DNA of 64,000 nt from Ligula intestinalis (GCA_036362985.1 JAYGXS010000003.1:84682643-84746642), one strand, 5' to 3'; positions 24,101 through 33,011 are shown, numbered from the stretch's first letter. A program made the numbers and translations. Notes: generated by a model not told the origin, from the sequence alone.

Positions 24101-24266
24101 AGCCATACTTCTTGAGCAGATGGCAGTGACGCGAATAAGCTTATCTCGGACAGCTGTGTTGCGATATGAACTTTTGTATAACGCTTAGCACTCTTTATCG
24201 TTTTTCTGATGGATTTGTTTTCTAGTTTTAAAGAAGAAACCAGCGAAACAAGAAAATCCGTCCTAG
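12105..24266 (+). CDS. C2H2 zinc-finger gene, copy A (eight exons seen, 5' exon not found)
   Basis: Exons 12105-12149, 12263-12509, 12957-13043, 17211-17297, 20387-20473, 22652-22738, 23814-23900 and 24226-24266 join into one open frame of 255 codons plus TAG. The protein is a 15-residue lead, an 82-residue Ser/Pro/Thr-rich spacer, five C-X2-C-X12-H-X4-H fingers and a short Lys-rich tail. Each inter-finger linker has the canonical seven residues between His and Cys, but reads K/E-x-L/I-R/Y-x-F-x instead of TGEKPFx. The likely role is a nuclear DNA-binding protein. All acceptors end in AG and all donors begin with GT. No initiator Met exon is visible upstream. ATTAAA at 24417-24422 may serve as the poly(A) signal. 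Introns 3 and 4 hold LINE and Penelope insertions. The target is unknown. Confidence 0.8.
12263..12509 (+). CDS. Copy A exon 2: Ser/Pro/Thr-rich spacer
   Basis: The acceptor is 'agtcacag' and the donor 'gtgagtcc'. The exon is 247 nt, entering at phase 0 and leaving at phase 1. The product has [14 protein letters not shown], then [13 protein letters not shown], then [12 protein letters not shown]. It is low-complexity with no known domain, as in the linker between an N-terminal region and a finger array. The equivalent exon of copy B (48330-48576) is exactly the same length. About 24 of 82 residues differ and there is no stop. Confidence 0.8.
12957..13043 (+). CDS. Copy A exon 3: zinc finger 1
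   Basis: An 87-nt phase 1-1 exon between 'tatttttcag' and 'gtacgtct'. The finger runs [19 protein letters not shown], then IDSVH, with C-X2-C-X12-H-X4-H complete. Predicted contact residues (-1,2,3,6) are R, T, Y, I. The homologous exon of copy B (49136-49222) has lost its acceptor and its first His. Confidence 0.85.
13430..13458 (-). ncRNA. Hammerhead-ribozyme-like remnant
   Basis: On the minus strand CTGATGA (13452-13458) is followed by T, then a perfect 5-bp stem GATTC/GAATC around a 6-nt loop, then CAAAA where GAAA is expected. The downstream 'GGTCAAGCGAACAAACTG' resembles the context after the motif at 11050 ('CATCAAGCGAATAAAAGTG'). Both therefore probably come from Penelope-type termini. 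The changed G of the GAAA box argues against activity. Confidence 0.4.
13535..14050 (-). mobile_element. LINE 3' UTR, heavily 5'-truncated copy
   Basis: Parallel to the 3' part of the next element. 'aaatataggcaaacgcc' at 13565 matches 14080, 'gcagacagtgaaaaaactcc' at 13741 matches 14173, and 'gaatgccatttgtgg' at 13786 matches 14217. Both copies have the terminal TTTATT next to a TCAGTTC/TCAAGTC motif. Two copies of one LINE thus sit head to tail on the minus strand. Confidence 0.75.
14055..16440 (-). mobile_element. CR1/Jockey-like LINE with near-complete RT
   Basis: The minus-strand ORF2 part runs from 16431 to a TAA at 14539. It has an N-terminal linker (16431-16003), then [55 protein letters not shown] and [11 protein letters not shown] (FADD active site). 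A C-terminal domain follows ([38 protein letters not shown]). I see two lesions: an in-frame TAG at about 15882, and a frameshift near 14925 in a T tract. Upstream of 16440 there is no endonuclease, so it is 5'-truncated. It lies antisense inside intron 3 of the zinc-finger gene. Confidence 0.9.
16441..17200. other. Intronic sequence, nothing recognised
   Basis: Part of intron 3 of copy A, 5' of the finger-2 exon. I found no repeat match, exon or RNA motif beyond the branch/pyrimidine region next to the acceptor at 17201-17210. Confidence 0.4.
17211..17297 (+). CDS. Copy A exon 4: zinc finger 2
   Basis: An 87-nt phase 1-1 exon after 'ttcttttcag', with donor 'gtacgcct'. The finger is [19 protein letters not shown] followed by INSVH. 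All four ligands are present. Predicted contact residues are W, V, N, R. The incoming linker is irregular (R-I-Y-E-F-P) compared with the usual L-R-K/N-F-P. Confidence 0.85.
18010..19910 (+). mobile_element. Penelope-like element: RT plus GIY-YIG endonuclease, decayed
   Basis: + strand blocks, in order: [74 protein letters not shown] (YVDD active site), [13 protein letters not shown], then [20 protein letters not shown] (GIY-YIG endonuclease, YIG present) and REHHP. Lesions: a frameshift at an A tract near 18412, TGA at about 18712, TAG at about 18937, and further stops near 19047 and 19328. The order RT then GIY-YIG is diagnostic of Penelope-like retroelements. It is inserted in intron 4, sense to the zinc-finger gene. 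The frame loss shows it is inactive. Confidence 0.9.
19884..19906 (+). ncRNA. Hammerhead-like core in Penelope 3' tail
   Basis: CTGATGA (19884-19890), a 10-nt AT-rich spacer, then GAAAAC (19901-19906), on the same strand as the Penelope element and in its 3' tail. The spacer is too short and weak for a good stem II, so this is at most a decayed ribozyme. Confidence 0.3.
20387..20473 (+). CDS. Copy A exon 5: zinc finger 3
   Basis: An 87-nt phase 1-1 exon between 'ttgtttcag' and 'gtatgcct'. The finger is [19 protein letters not shown] followed by VNTVH, preceded by the standard LRN linker. Ligands are complete. Contact residues are W, A, G, K. The upstream 200 bp match those of the finger-4 exon. 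Confidence 0.88.
20474..22651 (+). other. Intron 5 of copy A with internal repeats and a LINE fragment
   Basis: Three diverged direct copies of a block with 'aacc...aagaacccgaagcttaacc..tgacataat' lie at about 19970-20050, 20950-21045 and 21505-21600, the first in intron 4. A short (GATA)n run at about 21628-21646 precedes a LINE fragment (21650-22210). 22430-22640 is the common upstream module. Confidence 0.6.
21650..22210 (-). mobile_element. LINE C-terminal fragment
   Basis: The minus-strand frame carries [20 protein letters not shown], then [20 protein letters not shown], then [20 protein letters not shown] and FRHMTCRT. This is the conserved region after the RT palm of a LINE of a different family from the others here ('ILPxxLYCSPVxFPALL'). 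The fragment lacks the RT active site. It is antisense within intron 5 of the zinc-finger gene. Confidence 0.65.
22652..22738 (+). CDS. Copy A exon 6: zinc finger 4
   Basis: An 87-nt phase 1-1 exon between 'ctttgttttag' and 'gtacgcct'. The finger is [19 protein letters not shown] followed by INTVH. Ligands are complete. Contact residues are E, G, A, N. The preceding LRK linker is the most typical form of the family. Confidence 0.9.
22739..23813 (+). other. Intron 6 of copy A
   Basis: Begins GTACGC and ends GTTTTAG. The first 450 bp resemble the downstream flank of finger exon 50971-51057 in copy B ('ctcggtgctt', 'tgcatgggagag', 'ctgtctgggcattatcttgtc'). The rest shows nothing recognised. Confidence 0.6.
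23814..23900 (+). CDS. Copy A exon 7: zinc finger 5 (last finger)
   Basis: An 87-nt phase 1-1 exon after 'ggttttag', with donor 'gtaccc'. The finger is [19 protein letters not shown] followed by LRRLH. It differs from the others in ending LRRLHS rather than NTVHK. The orthologous last finger in copy B (53729-53815) shares the KKHLRRLH ending. This marks it as a distinct, position-conserved C-terminal finger, not one of the expanding type. Confidence 0.88.
24226..24266 (+). CDS. Copy A exon 8: terminal exon
   Basis: After 'ttttctag', the frame reads [12 protein letters not shown] and stops at TAG (24264-24266). Copy B's terminal exon (54360-54394) ends in the same ENPS-TAG and has the same downstream 3' UTR, which supports both calls. 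Confidence 0.8.
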
Positions 24267-25400
24267 TCTACTGCTCACTGTACTGAGTGCACCCTATATT
24301 ATGTATTATATTTTATTATTTTAAAGAATTTTAACCTGTGTAATTATCACTGATACCTTTTTCTGAAGATATTCTCTGGCACTTATTTTTGTACGACAAC
24401 ATTCGAGTAAGAAAATATTAAATCAGTTCTCTTTGGTGACTTTTGCTTTGTGTTCTGGTGTTTTTACAAGTGGAAGACGAGGCGTAAAACCAGCGATTCT
24501 CTTATTGGCGCAACGTATATGCGAAACCTTTGTAACACATTTGGTCTTCCGCATAACTTGTCAGGATTAGGGAGTGACTTAAATGCTTACTTTTTGAGCG
24601 AATTTTGTTGACAAAATTTGTATAGTTTGTCAGCAGTTTTAGTCCGATGACTCTTTTCCTTCCAGGTATGGGTTAGGGTGTATCGGTGGTCAAACTTCAA
24701 TGGAGATGACCGTTTCCACACCTATCAACGTTCAATGAGGATTCTGAAACTAAACGTCTGGAATCCCTCAGAATCTGACAGTCTTGAATACAGTACAGTT
24801 AATGCTAGAAGGCATGGCCATCGAAGGCCACATTAGAAACTGTTAACAAGGATATTCAAGTTAGAATAGCCATGGTACTATAATATAAAAAGTAGTATGA
24901 TCGAATAACTAATAGATAGTAGCGTTATCTCCGGGTCTTTGCAAAACGTTGCTTGTCGCACTTTCACGTCAACAGCTCCACCAGCTGCAGTACATTAATT
25001 GTGGTTTTCACGAATTGAGGTTGATGTTCGCATCCCAGGAACGTGAATATTTGGAGAAAAATTTTCGAACACTGGAATAATCATTTTCTTAGCCTGAGCT
25101 CAGGCTAAACTCTTCGAAAGCTTTAGCTTACAGTGCCCAGTGCCCAAACTTAACAGTCTTACCTGACTGCTGACTTAGGGAAACGTTCTGTTGTCGACCA
25201 TTACCCTGACGAAGCTGAAGATTGCAGTATTTAAGTTAAACGTGACGGCCTGAGAGCCTGCTAGTGAAGCCTCGCGTTGGCGACTGTGCAGCGTCAGTGG
25301 TCTGTAGCAAATCATGCCGGTCTTGTCAAACAGTATAGCAGCCGTCAATTACGGGAAAGAGGTTTTGTCGTTTGACGAAAAGATTACTTTTGGATAGTTG
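24267..25400 (+). other. 3' UTR and downstream part of unit A
   Basis: Matches 54395-55620 of unit B over its length ('ttctgaagatattctctggcac', 'gtgacttttgctttgtgttctgg', 'gtttgtcgcactttcacg', 'gtggtctgtagca'). ATTAAA at 24417-24422 is the best poly(A) signal candidate. No further gene is seen. Confidence 0.6.
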
Positions 25401-25639
25401 CAATAGTTTTTTCTCACTATATAGGCAATTTGGATGTATTCAATTCCCTTTTCAGTGTATTCTGTTTATTTGGTGAGGAAAATTGGCGATGATTTCGAAA
25501 ACTTACTAATTGTATGCCAATGAGTTATATGCAGCTGCTAACACACGCGTAAAATATTTCATTTTTAAAATAATATTCACAAATAGTTATAAACTTTTAG
25601 CTGGTGCTTGGGTTGTGTTTGCTGGAGTTCATGCTGTCG

Positions 25640-26065
25640 AGGGCAGTTCTTTGGTCGAATTCGGAGGAGCGCACAGCTTTTTATATCGAAATCTAGGGGA
25701 CATGTGGCGGAACATGTCTACTGTCTCCAAACAATTACCTTGCAGATCTTCTCGGGCGCCTAATAACCCGCCAGAGATTAACTTCGTCAGCAGATATTAT
25801 CTTACCAGAGTCCAATTCCTGAAGGCTGTCGTTAAAATAAAGGGTGATGCGAGTAAAGAACCTGAACAATACTAACCAGGTTCACAAAGTCCGATCTATA
25901 CTCGCCGATGCAATCGCGTTGCTTTCGAACGATCGAAAACATCCTGATCCAATTCAGAAGATTCCCTTGATGCCAAGGACGCTCACTTTATGTAAAGTGT
26001 TGTGATGAAGCGCGCTGTCAAAGGTTTTATGGAAATCGATGTACACTACTTTTACGGCTCTTAGA
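25640..26065 (-). mobile_element. LINE RT fragment
   Basis: On the minus strand VVYIDFHKTFDS near 26040 is followed, with frame breaks, by SLQELDSGKIISADEVNLWRVI near 25815. This matches the start of the LINE nested at 43162 (LQELDCGKIMFADDVKLWQVI). The active-site FADD reads SADE, so it is dead. Confidence 0.7.
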
Positions 26066-26790
26066 ATTTATATTTAATAGCCCCAGGAAGGGCCTGGGGT
26101 GTGACGGTTGTTAGTTTCATGGGATTGGGAGAGATGGATGGCGAAGGTGTAGCAGGAATTGATAGGCCAACGGACGGTAGAGTACATTCAACCTATATGT
26201 GCCTAAGTCTGCTGGTGGAGACGATGTTTTTCTTGTAATTTTAGTACATCTGCTGCAGCATTTTGTAGGGACCGTCGCGCAATGGGCAAATTGGCTTGCA
26301 AACTGTCGTGCTGGGTGATAAACATTGGTTTAGATATGCGCGCACTCGAGCAGTTTGGCCAATTTCCGGAAGAAGTTGGTTTGAAAGTGACTGAGGCGGT
26401 CAGTCCTAAGGGAAGTTTGAACACCGAAGTTGAATATCTAGTGAAAGTGGGAAACCATGCCAATGTGATCTGCCGAGTTATCCGAACTAGGAACTAGTAA
26501 AAAGGTGAGTGTAGCCGTGTGATGGAAGTAACCGTACGACTAGGTCCAGGTAAAAATGGTGAAAAGGCATGACGGGAATTGAGTCTTACCCGCCTCCAAT
26601 TTTATGCCTAAACAGCTATGATATGGTCAGAGCTCCCAAGTGGGTCCAAAGATGTCACTCACAATGGTCAGCGACCGCTAAAGTAAATGAGATCAAGTAT
26701 GTTTTATTTTCGGTTTCGAACATCAATTACGTGATTCTACCTGTGGATGGTTTTACCTGTACGGTTTCAAGTAAATACTCGACTTTCTAG
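26066..26790. other. Possible LINE tail, then no recognised feature
   Basis: A CCCCAGG/CCTGGGG hairpin at 26080-26098 follows 'aatttatatttaatag', resembling 5415-5439. No domain was found in the short frames beyond. Confidence 0.35.
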
Positions 26791-26799
26791 GGCATGAGT

Positions 26800-27240
26800 T
26801 TTCAAACCGTTAAAATTGAGGTTATCACAGGAGTTAAGTAAGTTAAACCCAGCAACTGCGATCTTCAGACCATGGTTACTTAGTGCAGAAGAAGTCGGTG
26901 AAGGCCAAAAGAGTAGGAAGGGTATATTGTGTACGCAAGGGAAAAGAGAATAAATGGAAGAAATGTAACTTGGGAGAGAACGGTCGCTCGGGAGATTGAC
27001 CGGGTCCCAAGTACCGTTTTTAGCAGCAGGCAAGCAAGCGGCAGCGAGAACGGGCACTGTCTGGTTGCCTTGAAGGTTATTGGCCGGACAAACTGCATCG
27101 ACCTAGGAGTGTCTGCATCCTATTTGCTGGCGGGGGAGACCAGTCTTTGCGGATCTTTGATTGACTGTTGCAGAGACCGCATCTTGTGCGGACGTACGCG
27201 TTAGCAGCAGTGAGCCTTCAGACATGCTCGCCAATTTGGA
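26800..27240 (-). repeat. Dispersed repeat R3, copy 2
   Basis: Shares 'acccagcaactg..atcttcagaccatgg.tactta', 'ggaagggtat.ttgtgtac' and 'gagattgaccgggtc' with 27735-27975. Shares the reverse complement of its core with 2880-3050. No frame is conserved between copies. Likely an element UTR or a non-autonomous element. Confidence 0.65.
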
Positions 27241-27579
27241 GTGAGCCACCACAGTACTCTCCCTCGAGACCGTAGCGAGCATACTGAAAGAATCAGAGTG
27301 AGGGATGAGTTTTTCAATTAGGTGAGAGACTTACGTACCAAGGTGAATTCACAGAACAGCGCGGGTGGCTGTGGCTGGAATGAGCCAGGATGCAGGGGCG
27401 ACTGAAGAAATCCGCTGGTCCGGTAAAACGTCAACCGTATCAGTATGAGTTGTAGCAAAGAGTACCATTGGTGGTGGAAGTAGTACCACCTGTTGAGAAG
27501 AAGGTGTTGGTGTGTTGTTACTCGGTCAGGGACATCTCTGTTGGATTGGGAGGTAACCAAGGCCTGGGCTGAATGGGAT

Positions 27580-27750
27580 ATCGGCAGTAAGTCACCAATC
27601 ACCAAATACGCAGGGACACATCCGTAAATCGTCAAATGCGTAGGGATTACGCTTGGACAGTCGGGAATTTAGCAACTACGCAGGGACGGCAGGCCGCATC
27701 AGAAGTTGAGTGTTCATTTCATGTCGGAATATCACCAATATCGCAGGGGG
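27580..27750. repeat. Short imperfect direct repeats around 'aaatacgcaggga'
   Basis: Four or five related blocks, 'caccaaatacgcagggac', 'gtcaaatgcgtagggat', 'caactacgcagggac' and 'caccaatatcgcaggg', are spaced 35-70 bp apart just before R3 copy 3. Purpose unknown. The length is far too irregular for a CRISPR-type array. Confidence 0.55.
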
Positions 27751-27975
27751 TTAAGTGAGTCAGACCCAGCAACTGCTATCTTCAGACCATGGCTACTTAG
27801 TGGAGAGCGAATTCAATAAAGGCCAGCGTAGTGGGAAGGGTATTTTGTGTACAAAAAAGAAGGTAGAATAAATAGAAGAAGTCTTACATGGAGAACACGT
27901 CCTCTCAGGAGATTGACCGGGTCACAAGATACTGAGAGCAGTTAGACCAGCAGACATTGGCTTACTTGGCCTTGA
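27735..27975 (-). repeat. Dispersed repeat R3, copy 3
   Basis: About 75-80% identical by eye to 26825-27015, in the same orientation, 900 bp away. The pair may be a local duplication or two insertions. Confidence 0.65.
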
Positions 27976-28384
27976 GATTTTGGGCGGAGAAACAGCTGGC
28001 GTTGGGAACGCGTGCAAGCTTTCTATTCTTCGCTTAGCCCAAATACCGTAGATGCGGGAAATATGGCTGATCGAGACATCGAAAAACCGCATTGGTGAGC
28101 CTTGGGGAAAAGGCATTTAAACGCGAGCTAGCTGGCCAGGCAACGACCCACTACAAGGTAGATTGAAGACACCTGCAATAAAGTTGTACGTAAGATTTAC
28201 GTCAGGTGTGGTATGAAATGTCTTCGAGGGAAAGTGGCGTTGGTTGGGATGACCAACAAGTAAAAAGCTGCCAAACAGAAAGAAATTCCGAGCAAACAGT
28301 TCTTTTCCACGGCGGTTTATTGGTCGTAGTCCAACGGCAAGGTTGTGAGGGGGAGCTTAACATCGATGCAGCTTCCTTTGCAAT

Positions 28385-28570
28385 GGCCACCGTGTCATAG
28401 CCTACTTGCACTTGATTTCTCCCAGCGAGCAGCAGAGAATCAGTACGGCTTGACATCCCATCAGACTGGTCAAATTGGATATCGTCTTTCACGTTTGAAA
28501 TGCAGGCTACTCAAGCTACCTAATGGTGTTCTGTTCGCAATTTTTTATCAAATTGCAGGAGTTAAGAACG
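28385..28570 (-). repeat. Inverted fragment of the unit boundary block
   Basis: The reverse complement reads 'actcctgcaa...', then 'taggtag.ttgagtag', then 'ctgcatttcaaacg.gaaagac', then 'ctctgctgctcgctggga'. This is the block that begins units A, B and C (8387-8460, 30300-30393 with 34885-34935, and 56110-56200). Confidence 0.75.
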
Positions 28571-28914
28571 AATAGAAAATAAAGGAATTTTTTGACAACA
28601 ATGAGATAGGCATGCATTTTTTACGGAGGAAGAAACGCCCATTATTACAAAATTTGGGCTTTTTACTGTTTGTGCAGCTTCAAATCCAACTATATAGTGA
28701 AGGATGAAATTCTACCTTCTAAAACTTTTCTTGTTTATTTTCATACAGTTTCGCACTATACTGCGTAAACACAATCGAACTTGTCTTCGATTAAATGTCT
28801 TCAACTGCATATTGATTCGATAACATCATCTGGTTACTTTACACTTAAAGGGTCATCAAAGGCATTCCTTCCGTGTAATACTTCAATAAATATCTATAAT
28901 TTTAGATATTTCAT

Positions 28915-29060
28915 GCCTTTTGCAGAAATTCGATCGGCATAAGACGATAATGCTAGCTTATTCATGTTACTTACGGTAACTAAAATTGGGTGATTTTGAA
29001 AACTGGGGATCTGGGATGCTTGGTGTGGTCAAAACGAATGAAACCGTACTATGGTTGTCG
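28915..29060 (-). mobile_element. Small fragment of the 6196-8106 LINE family
   Basis: 'attcgatcggcata.gacgataatgctag' and 'tgggatgcttggtg..gtcaaaacgaatgaaac' match 6796-6830 and 6906-6945. It is about 145 bp of ORF2 C-terminal part with internal deletions. Confidence 0.75.
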
Positions 29061-29159
29061 AATGAGGATTTGCCTAAGCCACCAAACTCTCATCAACGAG
29101 ATAACTACCAGACGCAATGCATTAAAGGAGGTTTTTGTAGATGTGAATAATGATTTGCT

Positions 29160-29990
29160 TTCAGTTGTAAAAAGGTCGTTTGGATTCGAAACCCTGTCAG
29201 CAGTATTTGACTTAACAGTGAAGGCTTGCAGTGAAGCGTCATTGTGGAGATGACAAACCCTTCCACGGTCACTAGCCCCTCATGCCGGTCTTGCCACCTG
29301 GAGAAGACCCCGCAGAGCAGTCGTCAGTTACTGGAGAGTTGGTTTTGTGTTAACCTAACATGAAATCAGCGCCTTAGAGCCTGTCAAACTTATGCCATTT
29401 CCTAGGTAGAGCCATCCGCAAGAACGCAACTCTGCAGATGACAGGGTTAATAAGCGGAGTGCAGACAATGACGATCGTGGCCACATTGGCAATTTTAAGC
29501 GGCTGTGATTCACTGCGTCTGGCAGGATAATCGTCACGCTGCCTGCAGTTCTGAATCAAGAAAAAGGCTCCTGGCTCTGTCTTCCACATTCACTATGGAG
29601 GAACGAATATTCGGGATAATCAGATTAAAACAATGGTCGCCATGTGCTATTATTGACGGACCTGTTTCTGAACCGACAGAGTTGTGCACATATTGGGACG
29701 TCAAGCTGCACAATCCATGATTGGAATACAGGGTTTGGAAAGAAGTACATACGCATACCCAGGCTACAAAATGAAGCCTATTTAGAACGGCTGCTCATGT
29801 AGTCTTGTTTTGGGGGGAATCCCGAAGGACGTATAGATGAATGAGGTGTGCCTTTAGGGGTAAGAGAGACTCTGTACACGTGAAAATGTGTTGCAAACAA
29901 CACCTTTTTTAATCTCTTTAACTGATTTTTTTCCTTCAGCATCCTGGTATAAGCGATGCTGCTTGGAAGGCTGTTCAGTATTGTTACCAA
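29160..29990 (+). repeat. 3' part of unit A, matching 55390-56010
   Basis: Order and orientation match unit B ('gcagtatttgacttaacagtgaaggc', 'ctcatgccggtc', 'ggacctgtttctga', 'ggtttggaaagaa'). About 25190-25400 carries a second, diverged copy of the first 200 bp. Unit A therefore either has an internal duplication or was split by inserted DNA. Confidence 0.6.
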
Positions 29991-30393
29991 TCAGCATTCC
30001 ACAGAAAAATACACTCTCCTACTTTTGCGTCACAAGGTCCCGCTGGTTATCTGCCGCTAAATCAGAAAAACGAGTGTGCTAAGAAGACTTAAATCACAAT
30101 CTGTTTTTAAAAATGGACTTATAGTCCATTCATCTACAATTGGATTTGAACCTGCAAAAATATCAAAATGTTGATATAAGGGCAGCATAATCCTGTCGTA
30201 TCCTCAAGGTCTCACATAATGCAGGCTTCGACAGCCGTCAAAAAATCCAAAGCTTTCTCACACTGGCAAAAATAGCAATTAAATTATTTTCCTTTCGCTT
30301 TAACTCCTGCAATGTATGAATGCACGAAAAACAAAAGCGCCTTAGGTAGTTTTAGTAGGCTGCATTTCAAACGCGAAAGACAACATTCGACTT

Positions 30394-30689
30394 TGTTATA
30401 CTCCTGTCGGGTCCATGACCTGTAGGGATTCGTTACTCCTGGAACGTATGCTTCTCTGGAAGAGGTTCGCAACACACCACGGAGCAGAACACGATAGACT
30501 AAGTAAAGACTTAATTATGGAATATGGTTGGAAAGGGCAACACACTGATGTGTTCCAATAACGGAGTAGAAGCGGAGAATCAGTGACGTTGTAGCAGAAG
30601 AGGGGGCAGACCTAAAGAATAAAATAGGTAATCAAGCTTTTACCAGAAAGGTGCCTAAGAAACGCGCAAGCAAGATGACGACCGTTACA
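30394..30689 (-). repeat. gypsy-2 3' LTR
   Basis: 296 bp, TG...CA ends on either strand (TGTTATACTCC...GACCGTTACA on +). Matches 34590-34884. A purine-rich tract lies just internal to it (30690-30703 read on the minus strand), as expected for a polypurine tract. Confidence 0.92.
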
Positions 30690-30778
30690 AAGCCTCCCTT
30701 TCCGAAATAGCCACTGTCCTCAGTGGTCGGACGAAAAAATTTCGACAGTATTGTCAACGGGAATGTCCTCACTGGGGA

Positions 30779-32173
30779 TTACAGGTGGTCGGTCGGGGGG
30801 TTCGGGGGGGGGTTGCCCGCCTTAAGCCTCTTAAAGTGGACCAATAGTGTAGTTGGACTGTCCAGTCCGCGAATCCTATTTACATTGTTGGGTAAATATT
30901 GTATCACGGAAAACGGGCCCAACCAAGGATTGTGGAATTTGCTTGACTGTCCTAGAGAGGGATTGGCTTTATGTAGCCACACTGTATCATCCGGTTGGAA
31001 CGGCGACCCGTGTTGCTGGTGGTCGTAGAACCGGGCTTGTGACTGTTGGGCTTGTTTTAGGTGAGTACGGGCCAGCTGTTGACACTCTTGATGGAGTTCA
31101 ATAAGTTGCGTGGCATAAGTTGGTGGGGTGGGAAATTCACGCCGAATGCTAGGCAGGTAGGCGTCCAAGGGTAATTCGAGTTCTCGTCCGTAAGTTAGCA
31201 AAGCTGGTGTGAATCCCGTGGATTTGTGTACCGTGCTGCGGTAGGAGAGGAGGCAATGTGAAATAAGAATATCCCAGATATCTTTCTTAACTGACGTTAT
31301 GAATGTGCTTAGTAGGGACAGAATAGATTTATTGGTCCTTTCTGTTTGCTCGTTGCCTTGAAGGTGGTTTGCGGTGGTCCTCGTTTTCTGGATGCCGAGT
31401 TTATCACAGAGTTCTTGTATTAATTGGCTTTCAAAGTTAGAACCCTGGTCAGCGTGGGGGCTATCGGGAACTCCAAAGCGTGACACCCATGTGCACATGA
31501 TAGCATCTGCAACCGTGGCGGCCGTCTGATCCTTCAGGGGAGCCGCTTCTGCCCATTTAGTAAAAAAATCCACCATCACCAAGAGATATCGGTTATGCTC
31601 CAGAGATTCTGAGAAGGGCCCAACGATTTCAACTCTGAGGCGTTGATTCGGGTACCCGGTGGTAATTGGTTGTAAAGGTGCTCTTAGATTATGTGTGGGG
31701 TGTTTACATCGTGCACAGACATCACATTCCTGACATACGATGGATACATCTCGTCGAAGATTGGGCGTCCAGAATCTCCGTCGTGCCGCCTTCTCTAGTT
31801 TTCCTGGCCCTGCGTGGCCCAGTTCCCGGGGTAATTCCCGTAGAACGCTGTGTGTGTGAGCTGGAGGAAGGACGAGGCGGATTGGGGATTCAGGGTCGTA
31901 TTGGAAATAAAGTATGTGTACTCTCATGGACAGATTAGGCCAAAATGCCCACAGGGCGTGTGCTTCACGGCTTTCCCCGGACATTTGGTTTTGCGAGGGT
32001 TTGATTGATCCTCGGGCGAATCTGTCGTAGATGAGGCCTACATCTGGGTCGTTGGCCTGGAGGTTGGCCCAGTTTACGGCCGTGCTGGTCATTGTCAGGA
32101 CGTTTAGGTCGAAATCCTGACACTGCGCAGCTGTGGGGTTCACGCATGGAAATGCGCGATAACGCATCGGCAT
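30779..32173 (-). pseudogene. gypsy-2 integrase
   Basis: A 464-codon open frame. It has an HHCC-like zinc domain (ELGHAGPGKLEKAARRRFW, CQECDVC), then the DDE core: GPFSESLEHNRYLLVMVDFF, a second Asp in PHADQGSNFES, and the Glu region NEQTERTNKSI. Downstream is a GPF/Y-type module (WLGPFSVIQYL) near the C-terminus. The first catalytic Asp, usually just before GP (D-x-x-GP), reads V-E-I-V-GP, so it appears replaced. It inserts the cDNA in an active element. The frame is unusually clean, but the preceding RNase H lies in a different frame. Confidence 0.88.
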
Positions 32174-33011
32174 TGAGGTGTTGTTTCCCAGGGTGGTGTA
32201 CTACGTTATATTCGAAGTCTGCCATCATCTCCTGCCGACGCGCTGTTTGTTCTTTGGGTTCATGGAAACTGTCTAGCCACTGAAGGGCTGAATGATCCAT
32301 CCTGATGGTAAACGGTTTATCTTTCAGGAATACCGCAAATTTCTTGGTAAAGTTGACCAGAGCCAACATCGCTCGACGTGTGCCACTATAACTGCTTTCA
32401 TGTGAATCGAGAGTACGACTGCCGTATTGGATAAAATGTTCTCTACCTTCGGCATTTATTTGGGATAGCACTCCGCCGATCGCGTAAGCACTTGCGTCTG
32501 TGTCCAGTATGAACAAGGTACTGTTGTTGCTTAGGTCCGGGAACGTGAGGATGGGTGCAGCGGTGAGGGCTTCCTTTAGGTGGCCAAAAGCGGTTTCACA
32601 TTGGGTTGTCCGCAGGAATGGCCGCGTCTTCTCCATGAGCCTGGTAAGAGGGAAAGCGATGCCGGCATATGACGGAATGAAGGCCCTGTAGTAGCCTGCC
32701 AAGCCAAAGAATGAGCGGACCTCGTCTCCCGTTGCTGGCTGTGGCCATTCCATCACGGCCTGGACTTTGTCAGGGTCGGTCGTGAGTCCTTGGCTACTAA
32801 CGATTTGTCCGAGGAATCGAATTTCTGTTTGAAGGAACTTGCACTTTTTTGGGTTGAGAGTCAATTCGGCTTCTTGGTATTTTGTCAATACCTCTGACAG
32901 ATTCTCCAGAAGTTCGGGTACGGTGGCTCCCAGTACTATAACGTCGTCCAAGTTCATGAGGCACTTAGATGGGTATATGTTTTGCAGTATTTTTGCATGA
33001 GCCGTTGACAA
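31965..33011 (-). pseudogene. gypsy-2 RT palm/thumb and RNase H
   Basis: Begins near the active site, which reads NLDDVIVLG where YLDD is expected. Then come LNPKKCKFLQTEIRFLGQIV, YYRAFIPSYAGIAFPLTRL, the RNase H core DTDASAYAIGGVLSQ, then SRTLDSHESSYSGTRRAMLA, RMDHSALQWL and the HPGKQHLNADALSR tether. The RNase H acidic residues (D in TDAS, E in HESSYS, D in MDHSALQ) are present. Tyr-to-Asn in the YxDD box would impair RT. Confidence 0.88.

Larger units (their letters stand above)
8380..30393 (+). repeat. Segmental-duplication unit A
   Basis: The unit starts with a signature block ('gcatttcaaacgcg...', then 'ctgctgctcgttgga', then 'acaagtgcgctcac'). The block recurs at 30350-30393 continued at 34885-34960, and at 56115-56240. 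Within the unit, 9190-9900 matches 39190-39650, 9940-10810 matches 46095-47560, 12100-12510 matches 48170-48577, and 24226-25400 matches 54360-55620. About 29160-30390 then matches 55400-56115. Extra mobile DNA sits between 25400 and 29160 and in the introns of gene A. Boundaries were judged by eye. Confidence 0.75.

Noticed and set aside
25510..25875. 121-codon + strand open frame
   Set aside because: It is the antisense shadow of a LINE RT fragment readable on the minus strand (VVYIDFHKTFDS, LDSGKIISADEVNLW).
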